Below are positions 12,621-23,403 of a stretch of 64,000 nt of DNA, in pieces; position 1 is the stretch's first letter; every line of letters begins with the position of its first letter. The DNA comes from Daphnia pulex. Lineage: Eukaryota; Arthropoda; Branchiopoda; Diplostraca; Daphniidae. Location: contig NC_060023.1 in NCBI RefSeq assembly GCF_021134715.1, positions 1,922,001 through 1,986,000 on the forward strand, in the 5' to 3' direction. The position numbers and the translations under genes are program-made. Under the pieces are notes generated by a model. The model was not told the origin of the DNA, did not search any database, and saw only the letters and a program-made list of their open reading frames with translations.

Positions 12621-13271
12621 TCCAACACACTGATTTGTAAAAAACTACAACTCATCAAACTCATCAACAAGAGCAAGGTTTTCACTTTTATGGCAACTAC
12701 CAGAGGGTTTTAACCTTTGTCATTGCATTCGGCTAAACTTGTCAATATTTCGTTATTACTTAAGTAGATATAACAAATCGTAACTGGGGAACTATGCTTT
12801 TGATGACGGCTACGAACACGTGGTGATTACATTCTTTTGAACGTTGTGATGCTAATGTTTTGTCTTCCAATTTGCACTTTCTGAAAAACATTCTGGAATC
12901 CATCTTCTTTGATTAGCTCAACTTGAACTCAAGTTTGAATGCTTAACAACGCAATTAAATGTGGGCAAACTATTACCTGCCGACAGTGTACCGCCCAATC
13001 GTTGTGGACACTGAACGATGAAGGATCGTCTGCTGCTGTTAAGCGGGGAAAACGAATAACTTATTAATTGCTAAACAGCATCCCAATCTGAATTATTTTC
13101 CAAGTAAAGACAATCTAGAGTGATTTGGAACGAGTTTCGATCTAACGGATCGATTGCACAAAAAATAATGATGTGAAGGGGACGACGAATCCAGTTTGTT
13201 TTTAAAAGTATTTTTTTTTAAGGGCAGAACGTCTACAATAGATAGCGCTTGTAATGCCCAACGTTAACGGG
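12621..13271. other. Spacer left of the large transposon
   Basis: No gene seen. A short block at 13,120-13,170 resembles 7,250-7,300 (both contain 'atttggaacgagtt' followed by a related stretch to 'gcaca.aaaata'). The spacer therefore contains scraps of the same duplicated block as the left copy. Confidence 0.4.
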
Positions 13272-13439
13272 GAAAACTATGGGGTGCGGATTGAACACTT
13301 TTTCCAAAAAAAATGTTCAATAATCGATTACCATATTTGATTTAAAAACAAATTGATAATCGATTTGAATATTGAAATCAAGTTGAAAATAGATTCAAAA
13401 ATTGAAAATCTTTTGAAAACGATTGCAAAAAGTGAAAAT

Positions 13440-13805
13440 GATTTTAATAAATGTCATTGGAAAACGAAAATGATTTTGAAAACTTACATTGAATTTGAAC
13501 AATGAAAATAATTAAAGAAAATGAAAATGATTTTGATAAAACGAAAATGAATTTGAAAAAATAAATTGAAAATGGTAGAATGATTTTGAACAAGTGAAAT
13601 GAATTTGAAAAATGAAAATGAATTTAAAAAATGTCATTGGAAAACGAAAATTATTTTGAAAACTTGTATTGAATTTGAACAATGAAAATAATTAAAGAAC
13701 ATGAAAATGATTTTGATAAAACGAAAATGAATTTGAAAAAATAAATTGAAAATTGAAAAATGATTTTGAACAATTTAAATGAATTTGAAAAATGAAAATG
13801 AATTA
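13440..13805. repeat. A-rich tandem repeat, ~180 bp period, in the TIR
   Basis: Two adjacent copies with a period of about 180 bp (both contain 'aatgtcattggaaaacgaaa', at about 13,451 and 13,631). They are built from shorter degenerate units of the type 'aaaatgaatttgaaa'. The mirror copy lies at about 23,580-23,945. The position between the terminus and the start codon suits transposase-binding sites or a promoter-proximal spacer. No function can be read directly. Confidence 0.8.
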
Positions 13806-13981
13806 AATAATCTATACATTAGATTAAAGTAGTTGAATGGAAAATTACGTGAAATTATTGGTTTTTTCAGCTGATAGCGACGGTGGCGCCGTCCCAACAA
13901 TAGCGCCACACGAGAAAAACCACCATTAAACGCCGTTTACTTGAAACAACGTAATAGTTAGATGTTTTATTCTCGTCCAAA

Positions 13982-16900
13982 ATGGACGGTTTTAAGGACA
14001 TCCAAGAGTTGCTCTCTCAACCTATTATTAGGAACATAGCAGATGCAGCCCTGCAATTCCTCCAAGGAATTGCACAGCACTCTCAAAATGATAATCCTGG
14101 CTTGGGATTGTCTCAGCAAACACCACGTATGTAAATTTTTATTTTCACTACTTGCTGTGTATGAAAAAAGGCCTAACAATGTTATTTTTCTTTAATCTTC
14201 TCACAGGAATTTCACCTGCCCAAACTGGAGGTGAGAATCCTGGAATTAATCCCATCCAAATGCTGGGCTCATCTCAGCCAGGTATCTCAGTTTTTTGTTC
14301 GATATTGGCTGTGTATGAAAAAGGCCTAACAATGTTATTTTTCTCTTCTCACAGGAATTTCAACTGCCCAAACTGGAGGGGAGAATCGTGGAATTAACCG
14401 CATCAACATGGTGGGCTCATCTCAGCCAGGTATCTCAGTTTTTTGTTCGGTATTGGCTGTGTATCAAAAAGGCCTAACAATGTTATTTTGCTCTTCTCAC
14501 AGGAATTTCAACTGCCCAAACTGGAGGGCAGAATCGTGGAATTAATCCCATCCAAATGTTGGGCTCATCTCACCCAGGTATCTCAGTTTTTTGTTCGATA
14601 TTGGCTGTGTATGATCAAGGCCTAACAATGTTATTTTTCTCTTCTCACAGGAAATTCAACTGCCCAAACTGGAGGGCAGAATCGTGGAATTAATCACATC
14701 CAAATGCTGGGCTCATCTCAGCCAGGTATCTCAGTTTTTTGTTCGATATTGGCTGTGTATCAAAAAGGCCTAACAATGTTATTTTGCTCTTCTCACAGGA
14801 ATTTCAACTGCCCAAACTGGAGGGCAGAATCGTGGAATTAATCCCATCCACATGCTGGGCTCATCTCACCCAGGTATCTCAGTTTTTTGTTCGATATTGG
14901 CTGTGTATGAACAAGGCCTAACAATGTTATTTTGCTCTTCTCACAGGAATTTCAACTGCCCAAACTGGAGGGCAGAATCGTGGAATTAATCACATCCAAA
15001 TGCTGGGCTCATCTCAGCCAGGTATCTCAGTTTTTTGTTCGGTATTGGCTGTGTATCAAAAAGGCCTAACAATGTTATTTTGCTCTTCTCACAGGAATTT
15101 CACAACCAGTTATTAGAGATCCTATTCAGCAGCAGATATCTTTTCAACCAATATATCGTTTTCAGCAGGACGGTCAGGATTCTCATCTTACATGTACTGT
15201 TGATTCACTTGGTGGTGTAGCGTCCTTACAAGACATTTGGACCTCGCATGCATTAGTACAACAAGGTTCTGTGCCCACATTGCCAGTGATGCACCAACAA
15301 CTTGTTGAAGAGATTCCAAGCAGTGGAGCAATCAATTCAACACCTCAGCAGTCCTTGATAGGTGTTTTACTTGTACCATTCTCCTAGATGTTAACATTCT
15401 TATTTTTTTTTAATTTGTTCTTACAATTCTTTTCAGAATTTTCCCTCCCAATATGTTCTTCAATCAACCCAACGGCAACAGATATCTGTGAACGTTTTGG
15501 GCACAATGTATATGCTATTTGTAACGATCAAATAAGTGATCATCGTGGACAATTTCCGACATTAAGCATTGATTTTTCCAATTCCTTTACTGCCGAATTG
15601 AAACAGCAATATTCCGATGAGTTTTCGATAGAAATGTTGTGTGATCTTCTTGGTAAGAATGGTGCGAGGTTCCTAATATCCTGCTAGATAATTTTTACTT
15701 GTAATGCAACACATTTCTCAATCCCAGATAAAGGTTACAATGTTCCAAAAATCTCCAAGTTACTGAATATTGAACGATGGAGGATCAAATATCACATGAA
15801 AAAGGCAGGATTAAAGTCACGTCAATTTTCCAACATCTCCAACCAGGAATTGGACTGCATAGTAAGCGAAATAGTTCGGATGTTTCCAAACTCTGGTAAA
15901 TATTTGGATAGTTCAAATTATAGCATTACAATATTTTATTTTTTATTTCTTTGAAGGTTTCAAAAACTTTATAGGTCAATACAATAGTCGAGGCCCTAAA
16001 GTTAGTCGGGAACGACTGAGGGAATCCTTCTGCAGAGTTAAGGAATTCAGGATGGATCCACCGAGAAGAACGATAAAGAGACGAGTGTACAATGTTAAAG
16101 GACCGCTTTCCTTGTGGCACGTCGATAGTCATCACAAACTATCTAGGTTAGTCAATTTCCAATATTTTAATAATTATCAACTTAATAATGTTGTTGTATT
16201 TAGATGGAAATTTTATGTACAAGGATGTGTTGATGGATTCTCCAGGTTAATGGTCGTATTAAACCTGGCATCCAACAACCGAGCAGAAACTACACTGCGC
16301 CAATTTCTTATCGCTGTTGCGAAATGGGGTTTACCGTTGAGGGTTAGGTATGTGTATGCCCTATAGAGTAAAAATAACAGTAAAATATCGTTATTGTTGA
16401 TTGTAGGTCAGACCACGGAACAGAAAACTACGGTGTATGCGACTTCATGTTGGTGGCCAGATCGGAGGTTTCCAATCCATTTATCGCCGGTACGTCAGTT
16501 CATAATCAGCGAGTGGAACGTTCATGGCGAGATGTATTTGAAACCGCGTTGGAGCCCTTTCATGCTATGTTTTAGTACGTATTTCTTGTTTTTTTTTTTT
16601 TACCAAACATTTTCATAATTTTCCTTTCTGTGTTTTAGTGCATGGGAGGGCAACGGACATTTAAATCCGTCCAACATGATCGATCTGGTTTCCCTTCACA
16701 TCTCATGTAAACCCCTCTTAATAAAAACAATTGAATGTTTTGCCCACGGATGGAACAACCACCCTCTTAGCACGGAACATAATGAAACTCCCACACGACT
16801 TTTCCACGGAAAGTTGATTGAATTTTGGAATGCTGAAGGCGACGATTGTGATCTCTTACGACAAGTGAGTGTCATTGTTCTAAAAAAACCAGTTCAATTA

Positions 16901-17123
16901 AACATTTTTTACATTTTTACATTATTAGGACGTTGCAAAGATGGAAGAGGCCTTATGTCAGCTACCTTCCTACCCTCACGATGACTACGATATTGAAGAT
17001 TTCTTAACGAAGGATGAAATTCAAAGTTTGAATGTAAACGGGAGTCTAGTTACCCTCGAGAACGCATTTCAAGTCTACATGTATGTGAGAACAGCTGTAG
17101 AAAATATCATTCGTCTCCGATAG
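13982..17123 (+). CDS. Transposon DDE integrase/transposase (predicted 722 aa, 15 exons)
   Basis: Exons: 13,982-14,126; six of 75 nt at 14,207, 14,355, 14,503, 14,651, 14,799 and 14,947; then 15,095-15,361, 15,437-15,652, 15,728-15,895, 15,957-16,146, 16,204-16,347, 16,407-16,574, 16,639-16,864 and 16,929-17,123. All borders are GT-AG and the frame stays open to TAG. Residues 1-48 form a helical start (MDGFKDIQELL), followed by six 25-aa Gln/Gly/Asn repeats (to about 198). A helix-turn-helix-like segment (KISKLLNIERWRIKYHMKKA) lies near 370-395. The integrase core follows: D472 in WHVDSHHKL, D529 in SDHGTENYG and E564 in NQRVERSWRD, a D-57-D-35-E spacing with the N-x-x-VER motif of rve integrases. 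It should cut and join the element ends in the nucleus. No inactivating change is seen, so the element may be autonomous. Confidence 0.88.
14207..15021 (+). repeat. Tandem array of 148-bp exon-plus-intron units (left arm)
   Basis: Six units at an exact 148-bp period. Each holds a 75-nt exon between AG and GT borders; 73-nt introns separate them. Every exon is phase 1 at both ends, so each adds 25 residues of the type GISTAQTGGQNRGINPIQML..., and skipping any number keeps the frame. Unit-to-unit differences are a few substitutions (for example NPIQ, NRIN, NHIQ; SSQP, SSHP). The mirror array in the right arm is at 22,364-23,178. Confidence 0.93.
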
Positions 17124-17779
17124 GTTATATTTGCTATATTTCTACGCCATTTAATCGCAGAAATACATTCCTATTACGAGCAAACGAAATCTCCCTAGAT
17201 TTCTTTTTTGGTTCACTTCCGTCGTTTGATGGGTCAACTTATCAACTTATTTAGTTATTCACTCAAGGCGAAAGCAAAAGGCATACGGTTAAAATTAATG
17301 GAAAGAAATTGTTTTTAGATTCAACCTGTTTATTGAAAAACAATTGGGAATATTGAAACAAAAATAATCAGCAGAATTACCAACAATTCTTGAAACAGTT
17401 CAACGGCTGACTCTGAGTAAGAGACTCAATCGGTTGACCTAACTGACCAAATTCGGATGTAATTATTCGACAAAAGTTACCGATGATTCAAATTCAGCAT
17501 CGCGTTAGCTGCAGAAATTCTAACCTTGAAATTCGGACAGCTCCGAAAAACCATCAGAAGACTATCTAGTAATTTTTCCTTAAGAGACAAAACTTTATTA
17601 TTTTCCAACTTGGCGACAAATTACATTTCGTTTTACCATCCAATGTGAAAACGCTGTAAGAAGCGTGATATTTTGCAATATTTTTCCGCACGCGTAGCAA
17701 GCATACCATCGATTATACAAACAGAAAATAAAGTTAGCAAAAATAGTCCTGCATGCTAAAGGGGAATGAAGAAATAACT

Positions 17780-18818
17780 TTCATTAAATTTCCTGTTGTA
17801 GCTTGTTTAGCAACGACCGAAATGGCCTTTTCCAGTAAATTGGCCGTATCACTTCCTTGAGTCGGAACATCCGTTATGATCTTAACGAAAATTCCCAGGG
17901 CACGTATTCCATTGCATCGAACCTGGAAAAGGTAAAAAGTATACTAGAAGTGTGAATTTATATACATATTGAAGTCAAAATGAGTAATTCTTACTTTCAT
18001 AGGCCCCTGAGCCGCATTAACGGCCGTTTGTATGAGATTAATCAAGAAATTTCGCGGCATGTCTTCTAACAACGAATTAATTAAAAAAATAAAATGTTGC
18101 TGGTTTTCAGTTTAAACAAGTAAAGTAGTAGGATACGTACTGGTCTTTATCCAATGTATCTACCAAATTGCCTAGTGCCCAACTAGCATTTAATGCCACA
18201 AGGAGATTACTGTGTAAAAGTAAAGGCAGTACTTTTTCCGAACTGTCCAACAATAACGATGCATCCTGTATTGTACCAAAATGTGTGCTATTAAAACATT
18301 CCGTCTTAGAATGCATTGAAACTTACATAATGGAGTGTGTTAAACGTGACGGGAAAGCCTAAAGTTCGTATGGAAGCTGCTCGAACCCCAGCGTCAGCAT
18401 CCACGGCACAGCCCAGGGCCAAGGTGACAAAGAGGATTCTCAATTCTCGCTAGAAACGGATGTTTTAGAATTAATGTGCATTTAAATTTGTTTGTAAAAT
18501 AACATACGGCAAACACTCGAATATTTGTGATCCAACAGTAGCAAGAGCGGCACAGGCTTCTGCTTTCAGGGGAGGAATAGAAGGCGCTTGTAGTACGTCT
18601 GCGAAACCATACCGAATTATGTAAATTCACAGCTGAATAGCTTCGTCGCGTGAAATAAATTGATCTGATAACACAGAAAGCATGACAAATTTGAAAAAAT
18701 TCGAAATAAATGTTTGAAATGTATTTACTGGTATCTTCCTTTTTCATTTCTTGTAAAATGCTGGCACCAACTTTTTCATACTGACGATCATGGATGACCG
18801 CTGGTGGAACTGCAATCC
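17780..18818 (-). pseudogene. HEATR6-like host gene fragment captured by the transposon
   Basis: Several minus-strand exons with intact splice sites encode HEAT/armadillo-type helices. One at 18,327-18,449 reads ...LALGCAVDADAGVRAASIR. One near 18,140-18,262 contains NASWALGNLVDTL. One near 18,005-18,065 contains NFLINLIQTAVNAA. One ending at 17,922 starts VRCNGIRALGIF. Their order and motifs match the middle of HEATR6 (HEAT repeat-containing protein 6), as I know that family. The N- and C-terminal thirds are absent. An exon near 18,505-18,685 shows a stop in the continuing frame unless a further acceptor near 18,610 is used. Another exon, 18,750-18,818 (...VIHDRQYEKVGASIL), I cannot place. 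Introns are retained, so capture was from genomic DNA. It is probably non-functional as HEATR6. Confidence 0.7.
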
Positions 18819-18885
18819 CTGAGAATCGTAAAATGAAAATTGGGTGAATGAATTTTGAAAAGGTAACAAATATTTTTTTAATTAC

Positions 18886-19425
18886 TTGGAGGCTACATCG
18901 ACGTATACAGTTTTGCAAAACGAATATGGAAATCGAGTACCAAGTTGCTCTTCGTAGAACTCAAAAGTTTCATGTACGTAACGAGCTGTTGAACGCAGAA
19001 AAGGCATCAGCGGAGGAAGGCAAAAATGAGTCAATTCTTGCATGCACGGATCCACTAAAATTTCAAATAATCTTATACTAAAATTTAAGTTAAATTAGAT
19101 TACCGAAATTTTCTAACATTTCATTTAAATTACCCAACAGCTAGTCCGATATTAGGTGCCGTAGTCGGCATGGAAAGTAAGTAGTGAAAAATTTTCCGTC
19201 GAAGGTCTTGGGTGTAGACTACCTCCGTCAAGTCACCACACGAGATGGCAGTCATGGAAGCATCTTCAGTGAACTCAAGTTTCCACGTACAAACCTAGCG
19301 TTTGGAATGTATCACGATAAAGAAATATGCTAACAATCGAAAATAAGAAATTATTTACGTTCTGACCTCTGAATAGGAATCGATGCAAGGAAACCACAAT
19401 CGTGCTGAATTTTCCCAGCCATAAG
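18886..19425 (-). pseudogene. TAF2 host gene fragment captured by the transposon
   Basis: Three consecutive exon pieces match TAF2, the TFIID subunit with an M1-aminopeptidase-like fold. They are 19,367 to about 19,419 (ending LWFPCIDSYSE), 19,134-19,294 (VCTWKLEF, then [16 protein letters not shown]) and 18,886-19,071 (FEILVDPCMQELTHFCLP, then FYEEQLGTRFPYS). Donors and acceptors are intact and the phases join. Only this inner portion of TAF2 is present: no start and no C-terminal part. The upstream exon has no clear acceptor, so the captured piece probably begins inside it. It is immediately followed on the same strand by the HEATR6-like fragment, giving a possible chimeric transcript. Confidence 0.8.
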
Positions 19426-19729
19426 AAACCCATAAGAAGAAACAACAAAAATTTGAACTTTTGAATTCTGTGTATGCAAACGGGTTTTTCCAGATTTAAT
19501 TGAATATATGGGAGTACATTCTTTTCCTTTGTAAAGTCACATGAGCAAAAAGAATGAAGAACAGTTAAAACGTAAAACGAATAAAATGAGTGAAGTAACC
19601 AACTCCCGTACATAAAAATTAGTTCCGAATAATAAAGTTGAGTTGAAGATGATAATCCTCAACGTATCTCATTGCAAACCAACGATCAAATCATTCACAA
19701 TCAGCTTAGTAGTAAAACACAAAAAATAA

Positions 19730-19800
19730 CCACCAAAAGACAACAATTGTTGTCTTTTGGTGGCAGCTACCATAAGACCTAGGTCTTATGGTAGCTGCCA
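19730..19800. repeat. Two overlapping perfect palindromes at the HECT stop codon
   Basis: 19,730-19,763 is a perfect 34-bp palindrome centred between 19,746 and 19,747 (central part caacaattgttg). 19,761-19,800 is a perfect 40-bp palindrome centred between 19,780 and 19,781 (central part gacctaggtc). They overlap by three bases. The HECT stop codon (19,779-19,781) sits at the centre of the second. They could form hairpins in the RNA or cruciforms in the DNA. Transcript 3'-end formation, a capture junction or a copying artefact are all possible. Confidence 0.9.
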
Positions 19801-22800
19801 TCCGTCTCTGTCAAGGCACTCAGCCACAACATATCCATTTCGTTTTGCGAAGATGTAATAGGAATCGAAAAATTATGAAAACAAGTCGACGCTTCAGGTC
19901 GTGTCAAGATATTTTTTTTACTTAACACAAACTTGTATGCTAACTTTTCCTTACGTACTCTAGGCACAATCTTGGACGCTGTGATGAACCGATAAACAGA
20001 AGCTACTGTCAATTCATTGCCGTCGCTATCTTTTCCTTTGATACGGCCATCTATATAGAAAATAAACGATATTTAGAGATAATCGTAAAATAATCATGCC
20101 AAGTGATACCTTCAATTCTTCGCACAAAAGACAGGAACTCATCGAGAGCTCTTTCCTCCGAAAAACGTTGAAAAGGGTTTTCTGCAGGTTCTTCTGCAGG
20201 TTCCAACAGATTTTCAAACTCTGTCGAGGATAATTTGATTGCCTGAAACAATTGCCGTATTCCTTTACGCTTAAGCAATCCATCCACATCCAAAATGCTC
20301 AAGCCCTCTTTAAACGGATGATCGTCCGGAAACGCATCATACCATTGTAAGATGAACGGGGAACAGATTCGAAGTTGAACAATACCAACGGCGCACCATA
20401 CTCCATAAGCGTAGAGGATTGAGTAATTCTCCTTTTTCGTTTCGCGGTCTTCTCCATTCTCACAGGATGAAATATAGGAGACATGAACGAGTTCCATTGT
20501 TTCTTCCATGCTATCATACATTCTCGTAATAAGGTCCGTTCTCAATCCTCCGTAATCCGAACCCGCCTCACCTACGAAAGTGATGATGAGGGGGAACTTT
20601 ATCTTTTCTCTGCAATGAAATGAAAGTTAGTTCTTACATTAAAGAGGCACTGTTCAAATAAATTACATGAAATTCTTGTTTCCGACTGCGGCAATACAAT
20701 CTTCATAAAGATGGCTTCGGCGAATGACCAGTTCATTTTTAAACTCAGAATCAGAATCGAAAATTTCACTGTGATCCGCAAACATTACTTCACTTTTATG
20801 TTTGAGTAAGGTGTCGATTCCATCGACATCAGAATCCGAATTCGTTGATGGTGAAAATTGGCTTGGGTAAGAGGACGGATCGGCGACAGAGTATCCTTCA
20901 GTAGGAGGTTTCGGAAGAGATGAAAGTAAATCCCTACCACAACCGGAAGGATCGGCGACATCTTCTTTGGAAATTTCACAGTTTGATTCCCCATGGGAGG
21001 CCACTGGATTTCTGTTACCGGACATGGATCGCAAAGAATATCCAAGACGATAACCAGACGGCCCAGCAATAGGAGATATATCCGATGACGTTGTACACGA
21101 ATTGCCAGCACAAGATCCACGGGTGACACTTTTCGATCTGGTGTTAGGCATGTCGTACTTTTCACTCTCGTCTTCGTATCGGGTCTTTTTCACCAATTTG
21201 GTCTCGGCTCCATAATCCTCATTTACATTACATGCGCTTGATATAAATAAAAACTTAAATTCTGTTATTATTTTTACAACCATGTATAACTTACCATTCC
21301 ATTTCGTGCGTATCTAAAATGGCCAAATCGTATTCTTTGCCGCAATGTTCGCATTGAGCCATTATCTGGCTCATCTCAACTGTTTTGGGTAGGCCTAATT
21401 GTTCATCCTCTCTGCGAGGTGAAACCACGATTCGACGGGAGCAGCCCTTCACAAAACAAAACCATAGTAACAGATAGACATTTAAAGATAATAAAATTTT
21501 ACCTTCAGTATGGAGCCGTTAACAATAGGGGAGCCCAACTCGTATAGAGACAAACTATTACCTCCACCAAATGCCCACATTTTGAGACCTCCTTTCAAAC
21601 TTCTGAAGATTGGAAATACTCTAATAGCAATACGATCGTTAGGACCTATTTTAAATGGAAAAAAAAATGAACTCACTCTTTAATACGCCAGTCGACGGTA
21701 GTGGATTGGTCTGTTTCCCAAAAAGTAACTTGTTTGATTCCCAATCCTTTCGATTGGAGAATCTTCTCCTCCATTTTGGTTGGAGCTCTTGGGTTTGTAC
21801 GGTCGACAGTTTCGACCCCGATCACGTTCATTTCGAAATCCGGTTTTTTCGGAATGTTGGAAAATATCATTTTCCTTCGATCGGCTGGTACCGAATGACG
21901 TCTAGGCGTTACACCGGCAGACCCGTTACTTCCTATGAAGGGTTAAATTGACAGTTGAGAGTTAACAGATAATAACGAAAAATCGTAACACCCTTAAAAT
22001 ACATAAAATTTTTGCACTTACTTGGTATGATTGAATATTGTTTGCCAAGGCCATCATAAATAGTAGGATATTCTGGACCGAGACCTGAGATTAATGATGA
22101 GATCACATTAGCTTATATTAATTTTACTCACACCCCCCTCCTTCATTAAACTGATCAGAAACCTAATTTTAAAGGAAACGCTATAGTATTCCGATGCTTT
22201 AGTGTATACCTGGTGTTAGCTGAGAGGAGCCCATATTGTGGAAGTGGTTCATGCCAGGATTCTGCCCTCCAGTTTGGGCAGTTGAAATTCCTGTGAGAAG
22301 AGCAAAATAACATTGTTAGGCCTTTTTGATACACAGCCAATACCGAACAAAAAACTGAGATACCTGGCTGAGATGAGCCCAGCATTTGGATGTGATTAAT
22401 TCCACGATTCTGCCCTCCAGTTTGGGCAGTTGAAATTCCTGTGAGAAGAGCAAAATAACATTGTTAGGCCTTGTTCATACACAGCCAATATCGAACAAAA
22501 AACTGAGATACCTGGGTGAGATGAGCCCAGCATGTGGATGGGATTAATTCCACGATTCTGCCCTCCAGTTTGGGCAGTTGAAATTCCTGTGAGAAGAGCA
22601 AAATAACATTGTTAGGCCTTTTTGATACACAGCCAATATCGAACAAAAAACTGAGATACCTGGCTGAGATGAGCCCAGCATTTGGATGTGATTAATTCCA
22701 CGATTCTGCCCTCCAGTTTGGGCAGTTGAATTTCCTGTGAGAAGAGAAAAATAACATTGTTAGGCCTTGATCATACACAGCCAATATCGAACAAAAAACT

Positions 22801-23403
22801 GAGATACCTGGGTGAGATGAGCCCAACATTTGGATGGGATTAATTCCACGATTCTGCCCTCCAGTTTGGGCAGTTGAAATTCCTGTGAGAAGAGCAAAAT
22901 AACATTGTTAGGCCTTTTTGATACACAGCCAATACCGAACAAAAAACTGAGATACCTGGCTGAGATGAGCCCACCATGTTGATGCGGTTAATTCCACGAT
23001 TCTCCCCTCCAGTTTGGGCAGTTGAAATTCCTGTGAGAAGAGAAAAATAACATTGTTAGGCCTTTTTCATACACAGCCAATATCGAACAAAAAACTGAGA
23101 TACCTGGCTGAGATGAGCCCAGCATTTGGATGGGATTAATTCCAGGATTCTCACCTCCAGTTTGGGCAGGTGAAATTCCTGTGAGAAGATTAAAGAAAAA
23201 TAACATTGTTAGGCCTTTTTTCATACACAGCAAGTAGTGAAAATAAAAATTTACATACGTGGTGTTTGCTGAGACAATCCCAAGCCAGGATTATCATTTT
23301 GAGAGTGCTGTGCAATTCCTTGGAGGAATTGCAGGGCTGCATCTGCTATGTTCCTAATAATAGGTTGAGAGAGCAACTCTTGGATGTCCTTAAAACCGTC
23401 CAT
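19779..23403 (-). CDS. Transposon-borne HECT-type E3 ubiquitin ligase (predicted 873 aa, 15 exons)
   Basis: The first seven exons lie in the right TIR (23,259-23,403, then six 75-nt exons down to 22,364) and are the same as those of the integrase. After 22,290 the gene has its own exons: 22,210-22,290, 22,022-22,084, about 21,687-21,932, 21,503-21,645, 21,295-21,446, 20,667-21,236, 20,110-20,609 and 19,779-20,050. A zinc-finger-like CEHC...HEMEC motif is split across 21,295-21,446 and the next exon. A Ser/Pro-rich linker follows. Then the HECT N-lobe (LIITFVGEAGSDYGGL), and a C-lobe with the catalytic motif RPEASTCFHNF (Cys about 840, 34 residues from the end). HECT enzymes carry ubiquitin on this Cys as a thioester. 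The donor at 21,687 (GTATTA) is weak; GTGAGT at 21,676 breaks the frame. No other defect is seen. Confidence 0.82.

Larger units (their letters stand above)
13278..15102 (+). repeat. Left terminal inverted repeat (1,825 bp)
   Basis: Starts TATGGGGTGCGG and ends within the eighth exon of the integrase gene, at 'ggaatttca'. In order it holds about 50 bp of unique end, about 480 bp of A-rich sub-repeats (13,320-13,810), a putative promoter, the start codon at 13,982, exon 1 and six 75-nt exons with five 73-nt introns between them. After 15,102 the left and right sequences diverge completely (left continues 'caaccagtt', right 'actgcccaaa'). Confidence 0.95.

Noticed and set aside
14207-15100. CRISPR-like regularly spaced repeats
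   Set aside because: The 148-bp period is a whole exon-plus-intron unit with splice borders, both parts are repeated and there are no unique spacers. The genome is eukaryotic.
14152-15220. Several 60-81 codon open frames across the TIR arrays (and mirror frames at 22,155-23,233)
   Set aside because: They read through introns of the micro-exon array and merely repeat at the 148-bp period.
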